52,424 bases of DNA. Source: a virus. A program made the translations under genes and the position numbers. The stretch lies in IMG/VR virus record IMGVR_UViG_3300013009_000061, positions 1-52,424 of that record, one strand, 5' to 3'. Below the pieces are notes generated by a model. It saw only the letters and a list, made by a program, of their open reading frames with translations. It was not told where the DNA came from and did no database searches. Shown one piece after another: positions 22,663 through 31,799 of this stretch. Within the stretch, counting starts at the first letter, position 1, and each line of letters opens with the position of its first letter.

Positions 22663-24213
22663 ATGAAGACGTTGAAAGCCTCTGCGAGCGATCCAAAAGG
22701 GCTCATGCTCGATGAGTTTGCGAAGGTGCTGTCGCGTGTGGTCACGATGGACGCCTTCAGCAACCCTCTTGCCCGTCTCGGCTATGGTACGCCGAACCTC
22801 ATTGAGGGCACTGAGTATCCGTTGACGCGACTCACGCAGAACTATCAGTTGTTGAATAGCTTGTATCGCAACAACTGGATTGTGCGGCGTGTGGTCGACA
22901 TCATTCCGGAGGATATGTGCCGGAACTGGATCACGATCCATACTCAGATCCCTCCGGAAGCGCTCGACAAGCTCAATCGGATGTGGCGCTCGAAACGCCT
23001 TAAACAGAAGATCCTGCAAGGACTGAAGTGGGGACGCCTGTACGGAGGCGCCGCAGGGCTTATCCTCATTGAAGGGCATGAGGATATCCTCGATCAGCCA
23101 CTCGACTACGACACCATCATGCCGGGGTCGTTCAAGGGATTGCAGATCGTGGACCGTTGGACGGGCGTGTATCCAAGTGAAGAACTGGTCGAGGACATCG
23201 ACGATGTCGAGTTTGGCCTTCCGGCCTACTACCTGATGACACTGGAGGACGGCCAAGTACTTCGGATTCACCATAGCCGTATCCTCCGCTTCACGGGCCG
23301 CGACCTTCCCTACTGGGAGCGGCTTGCAGAAGTCCACTGGGGTTTGTCTGAGGTCGAGGTGGTGTACGAGGAACTCCGCAAGCGCGACAACACGTCCTAC
23401 AACATCGCGTCGCTCATCTTCCTCGCGAACCTGCGCGTGATCAAGATGAATGACTTGGGACAGACACTGGCGCTTGGCGACCAGCAGGCGCAGACGGACC
23501 TGTATAACGTCCTGCAAGCTCAGAATTGGCTCATGTCAAACATGGGCATCTACGTGATGGATAAGGACGACGAATTCCAGCAATTCCAATACACTTTTTC
23601 GGGTCTTAACGAGATATACGAATCGTTCATGATGGACGTGTCCGGCGCGTGTCAAATCCCTGTCACGCGCCTCTTCGGGCGGTCGCCGGCGGGGATGAAC
23701 GCAACTGGCGAGAGCGACTTGCAGCACTACTATGAGACGGTGCAGCAGGCGCAAGAAACGTATTTGGCTCCAGCGCTCGATAAGCTGTTGCCAGTCATGT
23801 GCATGTCCGAGTTTGGTGCGATCCCGGACGACTTGGACTATTCGTTCAATCCCATTCGCAACCCGTCGGACAAGGACATTGCGGACCTTGTCGAGCAAAA
23901 AACAAACGCGCTTGTCAATCTGTACAACGCCGGCATTATTTCGCAGAAGACGGCGCTGCAAGAGCTGCGTCAGATGTCGGATACGACGGGCATGTTCACG
24001 AACATCACGGATGAACAGATCGCGGCGGCCGACGAAGGCACGTCGCCAGGCGAGGTGATCCCGGACGATGCCTTCTCGCCGCTATCCTCGGCATTATCCG
24101 CTGTGGGCGCCGAAAATGCGCATCGAGATGGAGTACCGCAGGGCGATTCGAGCGGCGCTTCGGCAGCTCGGAAGTTTGTTGACTGGCTTAGAGGATCCAA
24201 GCGAAATCATTAG
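22663..24213 (+). CDS. Portal protein (DUF1073 type)
   Basis: A 516-aa portal vertex protein directly after TerL. The segments NNWIVRRVVDIIPEDMCRNW, LQGLKWGRLYGGAAGLILIE and DVSGACQIPVTRLFGRSPAG match the phage portal family that includes DUF1073 (pfam06381). It forms the dodecameric ring through which DNA enters. GGGGGTGAAAAG precedes the ATG. The last 146 bp overlap the head-morphogenesis gene in another frame. Confidence 0.92.
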   Translation: MKTLKASASDPKGLMLDEFAKVLSRVVTMDAFSNPLARLGYGTPNLIEGTEYPLTRLTQNYQLLNSLYRNNWIVRRVVDIIPEDMCRNWITIHTQIPPEALDKLNRMWRSKRLKQKILQGLKWGRLYGGAAGLILIEGHEDILDQPLDYDTIMPGSFKGLQIVDRWTGVYPSEELVEDIDDVEFGLPAYYLMTLEDGQVLRIHHSRILRFTGRDLPYWERLAEVHWGLSEVEVVYEELRKRDNTSYNIASLIFLANLRVIKMNDLGQTLALGDQQAQTDLYNVLQAQNWLMSNMGIYVMDKDDEFQQFQYTFSGLNEIYESFMMDVSGACQIPVTRLFGRSPAGMNATGESDLQHYYETVQQAQETYLAPALDKLLPVMCMSEFGAIPDDLDYSFNPIRNPSDKDIADLVEQKTNALVNLYNAGIISQKTALQELRQMSDTTGMFTNITDEQIAAADEGTSPGEVIPDDAFSPLSSALSAVGAENAHRDGVPQGDSSGASAARKFVDWLRGSKRNH

Positions 24214-24934
24214 TCGTTTGTTCTCTGCCACGAATGAGCCTTGGTTCGTTCGGTATGCCGAAGCCGCTGCGATGAAGATGGTCACCCATCTCTTTACGGA
24301 TGCGGGCCGGACATGGCGGCAGGCAGCGAAGGTCAACAGCCAAGGTCGTATGATCTATGAGGCGCTTCAGCGCGAGCTTCAAGGCCCTCTAGGTGGTGCC
24401 GTCGTAGCGCAGGTTCGCAGGAATGCGGAGCTCATCCGTTCTGTCCCTGCGGACATCGCGCGCGAAATGACGGAGCACATCATGCGACGGTCATTCGAGG
24501 GTATCCGAGCTTCCGATATCGCACAGGAACTTCTCTCGCTGTATCCCCATATCTCCGAAGTCAAAGCGAATCTCATCGCGCGCACCGAGACGAATAAGAC
24601 GTCAACGGCACTCACGCAGTCTCGGAGCGAAATGCTCGGCATTCGGTGGTATCGATGGCGGACGTCGGAGGACGCACGTGTACGAGAGAGCCACCGCATC
24701 ATGGATAAAGTGCTGGTTGCGTGGGATGACCCTCCGAGTCCGGAGGAGTTGGCGCATGAGCGCAGCTACGGGCACTACCATGCAGGTTGCATCTTCAATT
24801 GCCGCTGCTACGCCGAACCTTTGATCGACCTCGACTTCGTGGACTGGCCGTGCAAAGTGTATCGAAATGGCGTGATTCGCCTCATGACGCGGAAGGAATT
24901 TGAGTCGATTTGGTCACCGAGCATGGCCGGATAA
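24068..24934 (+). CDS. Phage head morphogenesis protein (SPP1 gp7/Mu gpF type)
   Basis: A 288-aa minor head protein. The hallmark C-terminal region is present: LIARTETNKTSTALTQSR, then WRTSEDARVRESHRIMDK and the C-x-F-N-C-R-C segment CIFNCRC. Family members bind the portal and DNA. The ATG at 24068 has GCGAGGTGATC upstream and lies inside the portal gene. The 146-bp overlap is long but occurs in related phages. An internal ATG at 24116 is the alternative start. Confidence 0.9.
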   Translation: MPSRRYPRHYPLWAPKMRIEMEYRRAIRAALRQLGSLLTGLEDPSEIISRLFSATNEPWFVRYAEAAAMKMVTHLFTDAGRTWRQAAKVNSQGRMIYEALQRELQGPLGGAVVAQVRRNAELIRSVPADIAREMTEHIMRRSFEGIRASDIAQELLSLYPHISEVKANLIARTETNKTSTALTQSRSEMLGIRWYRWRTSEDARVRESHRIMDKVLVAWDDPPSPEELAHERSYGHYHAGCIFNCRCYAEPLIDLDFVDWPCKVYRNGVIRLMTRKEFESIWSPSMAG

Positions 24935-24955
24935 AGGACCCGTTGAAGGGAGGTG

Positions 24956-26581
24956 ATGCTTACGGCTAGGGCGTATTATGGTTCGCGCTTTTCACCCAAT
25001 CAGACGATGACGCCGGAAGGATTTCTGGTCGCACATAACGTCCCAATCGCTCGAACGGGATGGTACGAGTACTGGGCGAGCGAGATTGGCGCGGACACAT
25101 CGAATGGAGATCGGGTCGTGAAAGTTTATCGGTCTCCTGAAGAGGTGTTTGCACCTGCAGCCGTGGCAAGTTTCGAGGGCAAACCTGTGACGGACGACCA
25201 TCCGCCGTCCGTGGTTACGCCCGAGAATGCCCACCTCTACGCCAAAGGTGCGGTGCAAAATGTGAGGCGCGGGTCCGGCGAGAACAGCGACCTTTTGCTG
25301 GCTGACCTTGTCATCTACGACGAGCAACTCATCCAGGAAATCCGGGCTGGAAAGCGAGAGGTATCAGCCGGTTACGAGTGCGACTATGTGGCCAATGGCG
25401 ACGGTACGTACTCACAGCGCAATATCGTCGGCAACCACGTGGCCGTTGTCTACGCCGGAAGGGCTGGTGATAGGGTACGAATCCTGGACCAGAAGCCGGA
25501 TGTGGACGACGAAACGAAAGAAGCGTCCCGGAAGTATGGGATCGCGCCGAAGAGGGACGGACATCGATCACCGCCCAAAGGCTACCCGGAGGATCGCGAG
25601 AAGTACGGCGATCCTGTGAACTATAAGTACCCCATCGACCGGGAGCACATCGAACCAGCCGTCCAGTACTTCAACCGGGCCGGCCAGCGCGAGGACGGCG
25701 AGTATACGCCGGAAGAGTGGTCTATCATCGGCAAGCGGATAGCAACCGCCGCGAACCGTCTGCTGGACGATGGATATGAGTACAAGGACGGCAAGATTAT
25801 CACTCCAAACGACAAGAAGGAGGCACAAGATCGTATGAGCACGAAGCTGAAGTTGCCTGCGCGCAAGCGCTCGCGTGTGACAGACTTTCTGGCGGCTATG
25901 GGTCTAAAACACTTCGCCCAAGATGCTGAGCCGGAAGACATCATGGAAGCTGTTGATGCGATGGCTGAAGAGAAGGCAGAAGATCCGAACGCTACAACGA
26001 ACGACGAAGATACACCCGAGGACGTGAAGGCCATCGAAGAGCTGAAGTCACAATTCGAAGAACGCTTCGCTGCACTTGAGGAGATGTTGAAGCAAGCGTT
26101 AGCGAAGGATGAGAACATTGAGGAGAAGTCCGCAGAAGAACTCATCGACGACGCCATCGCGCAGATGGAGGACCCCGAGAATACGCCTCCGCGCGAGGAT
26201 GAGAATGAGGAGAGCCACACGATCGACCCTGAGATGATTCAGGACGGAGACCCGGACGAGGGCCCTGTGGCACCCAAGGAAGATCGGCCGCAAAACGGGT
26301 TTGCGACGCTCGACACGGCATATAAGATTGCGGCGCTTCGAGCTATCAAGCCCATCATTGCAGCAATCCCGGATCCTGCGGAGCGTAAGCGCGCTGCGGA
26401 CGCCGCGATTAAGGCCATTAAGGGTAAGCCGAAGACCAATACGTATGCGCAGATTGAACGCGGACGGAAGCGGGCCGCGCAAGATGCCCAAAAGCAAGCG
26501 CCGAGCATCGTCGTCGATCCGAACTTAGGACGCGAGTGGGCGAAGAAGTACAATCCGCACTACAAGAACCGGGCGCAGTGA
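24956..26581 (+). CDS. DUF2213 prohead protease/scaffold fusion
   Basis: A 541-aa protein. Residues ~1-175 are the DUF2213 prohead-protease-like domain (RTGWYEYWASEIG, GKPVTDDHPP, LIQEIRAGKREVSAGYECDY). Residues ~180-280 resemble a small inserted domain of the DUF6582 type (KYGDPVNYKYPIDREHIEPA). The C-terminal ~250 residues are acidic and coiled-coil-rich, as in scaffold proteins. AAGGGAGGTG is very close to the ATG at 24956 (GTG at 24953 is even closer), an unusual spacing with no better in-frame start nearby. An internal start could give the scaffold alone (separate entry). Confidence 0.85.
   Translation: MLTARAYYGSRFSPNQTMTPEGFLVAHNVPIARTGWYEYWASEIGADTSNGDRVVKVYRSPEEVFAPAAVASFEGKPVTDDHPPSVVTPENAHLYAKGAVQNVRRGSGENSDLLLADLVIYDEQLIQEIRAGKREVSAGYECDYVANGDGTYSQRNIVGNHVAVVYAGRAGDRVRILDQKPDVDDETKEASRKYGIAPKRDGHRSPPKGYPEDREKYGDPVNYKYPIDREHIEPAVQYFNRAGQREDGEYTPEEWSIIGKRIATAANRLLDDGYEYKDGKIITPNDKKEAQDRMSTKLKLPARKRSRVTDFLAAMGLKHFAQDAEPEDIMEAVDAMAEEKAEDPNATTNDEDTPEDVKAIEELKSQFEERFAALEEMLKQALAKDENIEEKSAEELIDDAIAQMEDPENTPPREDENEESHTIDPEMIQDGDPDEGPVAPKEDRPQNGFATLDTAYKIAALRAIKPIIAAIPDPAERKRAADAAIKAIKGKPKTNTYAQIERGRKRAAQDAQKQAPSIVVDPNLGREWAKKYNPHYKNRAQ
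25835..26581 (+). CDS. Possible nested scaffold protein (internal in-frame start)
   Basis: Within the DUF2213 gene, AAGGAGG (25817-25823) precedes an in-frame ATG at 25835 (11-bp gap). It falls exactly at the junction between the protease/insert domains and the acidic coiled-coil part. Translation would give 248 aa starting MSTKLKLPARKRSR. Lambda C/Nu3 is the established precedent for a scaffold nested in a head protease gene. The ribosome spacing is longer than ideal, so this is a reasoned candidate. Confidence 0.5.
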   Translation: MSTKLKLPARKRSRVTDFLAAMGLKHFAQDAEPEDIMEAVDAMAEEKAEDPNATTNDEDTPEDVKAIEELKSQFEERFAALEEMLKQALAKDENIEEKSAEELIDDAIAQMEDPENTPPREDENEESHTIDPEMIQDGDPDEGPVAPKEDRPQNGFATLDTAYKIAALRAIKPIIAAIPDPAERKRAADAAIKAIKGKPKTNTYAQIERGRKRAAQDAQKQAPSIVVDPNLGREWAKKYNPHYKNRAQ

Positions 26582-26635
26582 TGTCGACAAGACACAAGGC
26601 GCCCTATTCTTTTATCTGCTAGAGGAGGTATACAC

Positions 26636-27160
26636 ATGCCGGGCAGTGTGATTGGTAAAACGCTGAATCTGGGCTATCCGGGGAACGTGTCGCGCAGTGC
26701 AGATGCTGTGATCGTGAATCGTCCGGTGCGTCCGACGGATACGAACCCCATCCCGTTTGGCGCGCCTGTGGTGCTGAATGCGGACAACACATATTCCCTG
26801 TTTGGCGCGTCGAATACTGCCGCGGATTTCGCGGGTGTCGCCATCCGCGAAGTTAAGCAAGCGACGAGTTATCTTGGCGCGCCGTATGGGATCACGCAGT
26901 ACAACCCTGGCGACCCGTGCGACGTCATCGAGCGTGGCAGCGTGACGGTGACCTGCCAGCTCGGTACGCCCACGGCTGGTGGGCCTGTCTATATCCGCGT
27001 AGCGACCAATGCGTCGTATCCGAATGCGGTGGTCGGCGGGTTTGAAGCCCAGGCGGACGGCACGAACAACATCCTGATCCCGAATGCCGTGTGGAAGACC
27101 GGCAAAATGGACGGCAATAACACGGCTGAAATCACCATCTTGAACCGCAACAAGCCGTAA
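26636..27160 (+). CDS. Head decoration/cement-like structural protein
   Basis: A 174-aa beta-rich protein just before the major capsid gene, the usual place of decoration proteins. GAPVVLNADNTYSLFGASNT and GVAIREVKQATSYLGAPYGI fit a capsid-cement fold in which a beta-barrel domain processes solvent-facing sites. AGAGGAGGTATAC precedes the ATG. Assignment rests on context and length. Confidence 0.7.
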   Translation: MPGSVIGKTLNLGYPGNVSRSADAVIVNRPVRPTDTNPIPFGAPVVLNADNTYSLFGASNTAADFAGVAIREVKQATSYLGAPYGITQYNPGDPCDVIERGSVTVTCQLGTPTAGGPVYIRVATNASYPNAVVGGFEAQADGTNNILIPNAVWKTGKMDGNNTAEITILNRNKP

Positions 27161-27207
27161 CGGAAGTCATCGCAGAAAGCTGGTCAACTTAAAGGAGGTA
27201 TCAACGC

Positions 27208-28215
27208 ATGGCAGTTGTGCCTGGTTTGAAGACATACACCGTGGATGGACTCGGTGGCGGTGTGGTCACGAATGACGCCGCCATTGCGAGTGGCCTGGCG
27301 TTTCTGAATGCCGAACTCGAAAAACGAGACCCTCGGCTGCTCGAGCCTCTGCAAAGTGTCACCTGGCCACGGGATATCGTGGCACGCACGGGTGGCGGTT
27401 GGGTCGAGTTCAGCAGCCAGTACTTCGTCGATTACGCCACGACGGGCGGTTCCGACGGCGGCATCGTCGGCGGCGAGACGAACGACATCCCTGTGATGCA
27501 AGCCAACATCTCAAAGGATATCTGGAAGGTGTTCACCTTCTCGAATATCCTCAAGGTTCCGTTTGTCGATCAAGCCAAGCTGCAGGGTATCGGTCGCTCG
27601 CTTGACGAGATCCTCGATAAGGGAATCCGCCTCAACTACAACAAGTCCATCGACAACATCGTGTATGTCGGCCTGCCGTCGCAAAACATCTACGGGCTGG
27701 TCAACAACCCGTCGATCACGGCGATGGCGGCTCCGAACGGCGCGAGCGGTCAGTCGACTTGGGCCAATAAGACGCCACAAGAAATCCTGGCTGACATCAA
27801 TACGGTCATCGAGACAACCTGGGCGAACAGCCAGTACGACTTGACGGGCATGGCCAACCATATCTTAATTCCGCCGGCACAGTACGGTTACATTGCGACG
27901 GAACTGGTGTCTCAGGCCGGCAATCGCTCGATCTTGGATTACGTGCTCGAGAACAACCTCGCCCACAACCAGGGCGTGGACCTGTACATCTATCCATCCC
28001 GTTGGTGCATCGGCGCGGGCGTCGGCGGTAAGGACCGTTTGGTGGCCTACGTCAACGATGAGGATCGCGTGAACTTCGACCTGACGGTTCCGCTGTCGCG
28101 TGTCATGACGCAGCCAATGGTGACCGAGATGGCGTATATGACGGCGTATGCGGCGCAGTTCTCGCAGGTCAAGGTCCTTTACACGCAGACGATGGTCTAC
28201 ATGGACGGTATCTGA
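27208..28215 (+). CDS. Major capsid protein (DUF2184 type)
   Basis: A 335-aa protein of the DUF2184 (pfam09950) capsid family, with a very strong AAAGGAGGTATCA ribosome site as expected of the most abundant virion protein. GGGWVEFSSQYFVDYATTGG, DIWKVFTFSNILKVPFVDQA and the C-terminal VTEMAYMTAYAAQFSQVKVL are characteristic of its HK97-like P- and A-domains. It has no long N-terminal delta-domain, consistent with a separate scaffold. Confidence 0.92.
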   Translation: MAVVPGLKTYTVDGLGGGVVTNDAAIASGLAFLNAELEKRDPRLLEPLQSVTWPRDIVARTGGGWVEFSSQYFVDYATTGGSDGGIVGGETNDIPVMQANISKDIWKVFTFSNILKVPFVDQAKLQGIGRSLDEILDKGIRLNYNKSIDNIVYVGLPSQNIYGLVNNPSITAMAAPNGASGQSTWANKTPQEILADINTVIETTWANSQYDLTGMANHILIPPAQYGYIATELVSQAGNRSILDYVLENNLAHNQGVDLYIYPSRWCIGAGVGGKDRLVAYVNDEDRVNFDLTVPLSRVMTQPMVTEMAYMTAYAAQFSQVKVLYTQTMVYMDGI

Positions 28216-28229
28216 TGGGAGGCGACATC

Positions 28230-28544
28230 ATGCGTATCTTCGCGCGGCAGGCGTTACGGTTCGACCATCCCCAGAAGGCAGAGGCGCCCGTTTTTGTACG
28301 GGCGCTCGATTTTTCGGATGTGCCGGATTGGGTTGCGGAATCGACGATGTTCAAGTGGGCCGAAGAAGAAGGAACGGTCATGCGCGTCGATTCCAAAGCT
28401 GATGAGGTGAAGGCTGAAACCTCAGTGACCGACCAGGACCTGAAGGAACTTCGAAACGTGGCAAAAGAACTTGGTATCCCAGGCTACACCAAGATGAGCA
28501 AGGAGCAGCTGACGCAAGCGATCGAAGCCGCAAAGGCATCGTGA
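28230..28544 (+). CDS. Small head-completion region protein with Rho-N/SAP-like C-terminus
   Basis: A 104-aa protein starting MRIFARQALRFDHPQKAEAP. Its N-terminal part has a predicted beta-strand pattern. The last ~40 residues, DLKELRNVAKELGIPGYTKM followed by SKEQLTQAI, resemble a Rho-N or SAP-type helical motif that can bind nucleic acids. Such domains recur in small phage head genes. GGGAGGCGAC precedes the ATG at 28230. Confidence 0.65.
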   Translation: MRIFARQALRFDHPQKAEAPVFVRALDFSDVPDWVAESTMFKWAEEEGTVMRVDSKADEVKAETSVTDQDLKELRNVAKELGIPGYTKMSKEQLTQAIEAAKAS

Positions 28545-28561
28545 ATCGCGGGTGATGGGCG

Positions 28562-29059
28562 ATGAGCATCAATCCGACGTTCATGGATGCCTACGGCTTT
28601 TATGCGTTCGGCGACGGCTCCAACCTACGGACCGGGTCCAACCCGCCCTACGGCGTGTCTGATTTCCTCTCGATGTTCCCGCAATTCGGTCCGGACTCGA
28701 ATGGGAACTATGTCGTGCCTCAATCCGTGATCCAGTCGTTTATCGGCATGGCGAACGCCTGTCTCCAGCAAGCAAGATGGCGTAGCGTTTGGCCCTTGGC
28801 GATGGGCTGGTTCGTTGCGCATTTTTGCACGCTTTGGTTGCAGAGTCAGGCCGATCCCAATGGGGGCGCCGCTGCCGTGCTCGAGGCTGGGCGTGCTCAA
28901 GGCGTCATCACCGGTGAATCGGTTGGCGACATTTCCTACTCAGCCGATCTGTCGCTAGCTACGGTCAACGGATGGGCGGCATGGAATCTCACGAGTTACG
29001 GTCAGCAATTGGTCACGTACGGCAAGCTCATCGGGAAGGGCGGCATGTACGTGTGGTGA
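28562..29059 (+). CDS. DUF4054-type head-tail connector
   Basis: A 165-aa protein with SDFLSMFPQFG near the start and a helical core with LMxxAxxxL-like packing (MGWFVAHFCTLWLQSQADPN). It ends YGQQLVTYGKLIGKGGMYVW. This pattern matches DUF4054 (pfam13262), a head-tail connector of myophages. It sits between the capsid and neck genes. GTGATGGGCG is a weak ribosome site. Confidence 0.78.
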   Translation: MSINPTFMDAYGFYAFGDGSNLRTGSNPPYGVSDFLSMFPQFGPDSNGNYVVPQSVIQSFIGMANACLQQARWRSVWPLAMGWFVAHFCTLWLQSQADPNGGAAAVLEAGRAQGVITGESVGDISYSADLSLATVNGWAAWNLTSYGQQLVTYGKLIGKGGMYVW

Positions 29060-29075
29060 GAGGAAGTGGTGGTGC

Positions 29076-29744
29076 GTGCTCAAAGCGCTCGCGAAGGTGA
29101 CAAGTTCGAAGGACTTGACCAAACGGGTGCGACAGTCGCTACAGTCGCTTGAGAAGACCGATGTGTATGTTGGTATCCCTGAAGGCCAAGACGGCAACCA
29201 TCCCAATATAACGAATGCGCAACTGATGTACGTCTTGACTCACGGCGTACGGAGGAAGGAAATGCGCGATGCCATGGATGAATACATGGGTCTGACACCC
29301 GGTGGCATGCCCATTATGCGCGACTTCGAGCGCTTCCTCACCAACATGGAGACGATGCCTTACAGCGCCGCCTATCAACTCTATCTCTACGAGCACGGGT
29401 CTCCACTCTGGCGCATACCCCCGCGGCCAATTTTGGAGCCGGCAATCAACCATTACAAGGACATCATTGCAAAACCGCTTCGGCAAGCAGCTGTTAACGC
29501 GTTAGATGGTAGCGACCCAATGCCTTCGCTTCATAAAGCTGGAGAACTTGGTGTTGAAGCGGCTAAAGATTGGTTCGTGAATCCGCTCAACATGTGGCCA
29601 CCAAACTCGCCGGTCACCGTTCACGGGAGCAAACCTGATAAGCACGGCAAAAAGTTCATCAAGGGGAAAGGGAGCGACCAGCCGAACATCGACACCGGCA
29701 ACCTCCGCAACTCAATCACCTATGTGGTGGCGAATGCGCCATGA
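29076..29744 (+). CDS. Neck/head-tail joining protein (HK97 gp10-like)
   Basis: A 222-aa protein from a GTG at 29076 (AGAGGAAGTGG upstream). RQSLQSLEKTDVYVGIPEGQ and the C-terminal IDTGNLRNSITYVV are typical of neck proteins of the gp10/HI1506-like group, where the final TG-L-R-xSI motif is conserved. It has an insertion of about 60 residues in the middle. It overlaps the next gene by 4 bp. Confidence 0.72.
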   Translation: MLKALAKVTSSKDLTKRVRQSLQSLEKTDVYVGIPEGQDGNHPNITNAQLMYVLTHGVRRKEMRDAMDEYMGLTPGGMPIMRDFERFLTNMETMPYSAAYQLYLYEHGSPLWRIPPRPILEPAINHYKDIIAKPLRQAAVNALDGSDPMPSLHKAGELGVEAAKDWFVNPLNMWPPNSPVTVHGSKPDKHGKKFIKGKGSDQPNIDTGNLRNSITYVVANAP

Positions 29745-30100
29745 ACGTAGGACGAGTGGTGAGCGGGCGATTAGCTCAGGATGTCACGGTTTATCGAAAG
29801 TCGGGTAGTTGGGTCGGCGGGCGTTGGGTCGGGAGCGAAACAGCGCTTACGGTACGCGGGGTTGTAGACATTCCAGACCCGACGGAGTTGGAGCAAATCC
29901 CCGAGGGCGACCGCCAGCGCGGCGCGATACGGCTGCACACGACAGCTCCTATCCTGATCACGTCCACGTCCGGCACCTCGGACGAGATCCTGTGGCGCGG
30001 GAATCGTTATCGCGTGATGCAGGTGGTGCCTTATGTGGACTACGGCTACTATAAGGCGATTGCCGTCAAGATGGATCCATCTTCAGAGGTGACGCCGTAA
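29741..30100 (+). CDS. Head closure/connector protein
   Basis: A 119-aa beta-barrel-type protein: GGRWVGSETALTVRGVVDIP, then IRLHTTAPILITSTSG and DEILWRGNRYRVMQVVPYVD. The latter resembles head-closure (SPP1 gp16-like) proteins, in which an RGxxYRV element is conserved. It lies between neck genes with ATGA and single-base overlaps. Confidence 0.68.
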   Translation: MNVGRVVSGRLAQDVTVYRKSGSWVGGRWVGSETALTVRGVVDIPDPTELEQIPEGDRQRGAIRLHTTAPILITSTSGTSDEILWRGNRYRVMQVVPYVDYGYYKAIAVKMDPSSEVTP

Positions 30101-30663
30101 TGGCGGATACTGTGTTGTCTCTCGAACAACTCGAAGACTTTTTTCAATCATGGACAAGTCAAACACTCGGGACGACCGATCCATCTGCAGTGCGCATCAG
30201 CTGGCCGACGGACGGATCGCCAGGGTGGCAGGTCACCGACGATGTCTGTTTTTTGATGGTGCAGTACGCAGACAACTCGTACACGCGTCAGATCCAAACG
30301 GAATACGCCCAGTTGGACGTTGCGGATGCACAGGTGAGTCAGGTCTACACGGTGGGGATTCGAGCCACATGGACGTTCTATGGACCGAATGCGTGGTCCA
30401 ATGCCGATATGGTCCGTGCGTCGCTCTATCGTGACGCGACGACGCAGATGTTGGCCGCCAACAATCTGTCCCTCATCCCTGACGTTCCGATGCCTGTCAG
30501 GGTACCAGAGTTGTTTAACGGCCAGTGGTGGAATCGCGTGACGTTCTTCGCTGACTTCTATGAGCTGGTGATCCGCCAGACAAGCGTGCCGTACATCGCG
30601 GAAGTCGACGTCACAGTAGCATCAGAAGACGAAAGCGAAGGCGTCCAAATCATCGAAGGGTAG
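30100..30663 (+). CDS. Tail terminator/neck protein (LIC_12616-like)
   Basis: A 187-aa protein in the position of the tail terminator, immediately before the sheath gene. VCFLMVQYADNSYTRQIQTE and YTVGIRATWTFYGPNAWSNA followed by LSLIPDVPMPVRVPELFNGQ agree with the phage neck terminator family. It would cap the tail tube and join it to the head. Confidence 0.72.
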   Translation: MADTVLSLEQLEDFFQSWTSQTLGTTDPSAVRISWPTDGSPGWQVTDDVCFLMVQYADNSYTRQIQTEYAQLDVADAQVSQVYTVGIRATWTFYGPNAWSNADMVRASLYRDATTQMLAANNLSLIPDVPMPVRVPELFNGQWWNRVTFFADFYELVIRQTSVPYIAEVDVTVASEDESEGVQIIEG

Positions 30664-30672
30664 GTGCTTTAT

Positions 30673-31785
30673 GTGACGGCACAATCGCTAAGCAATATCG
30701 TCAATGTGACCGTGAGCGTTTCGCCGTCCTTACCCGCGGCACCGTCGCTCAACGTCGGATTGATTGTCGGTACGTCGACGGTCATTCCGACGTCACAGCG
30801 CATCGCCACGTATAGCAGCACCACGGATATGCTCGGTAGCGGATGGAAAGGCACAGAGCCTGAGTTTCTGGCGGCGGAGGCCTATTTTTCACAGTCACCT
30901 GCGCCCACCAAGGTCATGATTGGTCGCCAGGACGTCACCGTGCCCGAGACTGCGTTGGAGGCTGTTCAGGCGTGCCGGGTCGCGAGCAACGGATGGTACG
31001 GGGTGTACGTCTGCGGGGCCGCTGATAGCGACATTGAGGCGATTGCACAGTACGTGCAAAGCGCGCAGCCGCAGACGATGTTCTTCTACGATACGTCGGA
31101 TACAGCTGTCGCTTCCGGTACCACCCCCAACATCATGTCTGCGTTGCAAGGGGCGAAGTATAGTCGGTCCTTCGGCGTGTATTCCGCGACGGAGCAGTAT
31201 TCGGGTGCCGCGGCTATGGGGCTTGCCATGGGGTCGAATACGGGGCTTGCGAATAGCGCCTTCACTATGGCGTACAAGTCGCTGGTGGGTGTCCAGCCAG
31301 ATAACCTGACTACGCAACAGGTGAACAACATTCTCGGGTGGAACGGCAACGTTTATACGATTTATGGAAACGGCTATGAGTTGCTTGTACAAGGTCGCAT
31401 GGCTGATGGGACACCGCTGGACCAGGTCTTGTACCTCGATGTGCTCACGGTCGACATCCAGACGGCCGTAATGAACGCACTCGTATCAGCTCCAAAGATC
31501 CCGCTGACTGACTCCGGCGTTACGACATTGATGAATGTCATCGGCGTCGTCTGCGATCAGGCCGTCGAGACCGGTTTCTTGGCGCCGGGTGTCTGGAACG
31601 GGCCGCAGATTTTAACGCTTTCGCCGGGCGCAAACCTGTCCAAGGGTTACATGATCCTCGCTGAGAAAGTGTCCACCCTTACCCAAGAGCAAATTCAGCA
31701 GCGGCAGGCGCCTCCGATTTATGTGTGCGTGAAACTTGCGGGCGCCATTGAGCATGCCATCATCGGCGTGCAAGTGAGTCTGTAA
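30673..31785 (+). CDS. Contractile tail sheath (DUF3383)
   Basis: A 370-aa protein of the DUF3383 sheath family (pfam11863). LSNIVNVTVSVSPSLPAAPS at the N-terminus and LAPGVWNGPQ with YVCVKLAGAIEHAIIGVQVS near the end are diagnostic. I prefer the GTG at 30673 because GGGTAGGTG lies 8-10 bp upstream; a GTG at 30664 lies inside it. Shorter than T4-like sheaths but normal for DUF3383. Shows that the phage is a myovirus. Confidence 0.9.
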   Translation: MTAQSLSNIVNVTVSVSPSLPAAPSLNVGLIVGTSTVIPTSQRIATYSSTTDMLGSGWKGTEPEFLAAEAYFSQSPAPTKVMIGRQDVTVPETALEAVQACRVASNGWYGVYVCGAADSDIEAIAQYVQSAQPQTMFFYDTSDTAVASGTTPNIMSALQGAKYSRSFGVYSATEQYSGAAAMGLAMGSNTGLANSAFTMAYKSLVGVQPDNLTTQQVNNILGWNGNVYTIYGNGYELLVQGRMADGTPLDQVLYLDVLTVDIQTAVMNALVSAPKIPLTDSGVTTLMNVIGVVCDQAVETGFLAPGVWNGPQILTLSPGANLSKGYMILAEKVSTLTQEQIQQRQAPPIYVCVKLAGAIEHAIIGVQVSL

Positions 31786-31799
31786 GGAGGGATGACGGC

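Noticed and set aside
22513-23517. 334-aa minus-strand open frame
   Set aside because: Antisense to terminase and portal genes; no family motif.
23600-24213. Acb1-type anti-CBASS enzyme
   Set aside because: The DUF1073 portal family shares a label with Acb1 fusions in some annotations, but no cyclic-nucleotide phosphodiesterase motifs (HxT pairs) are visible, and the gene sits in the portal position.
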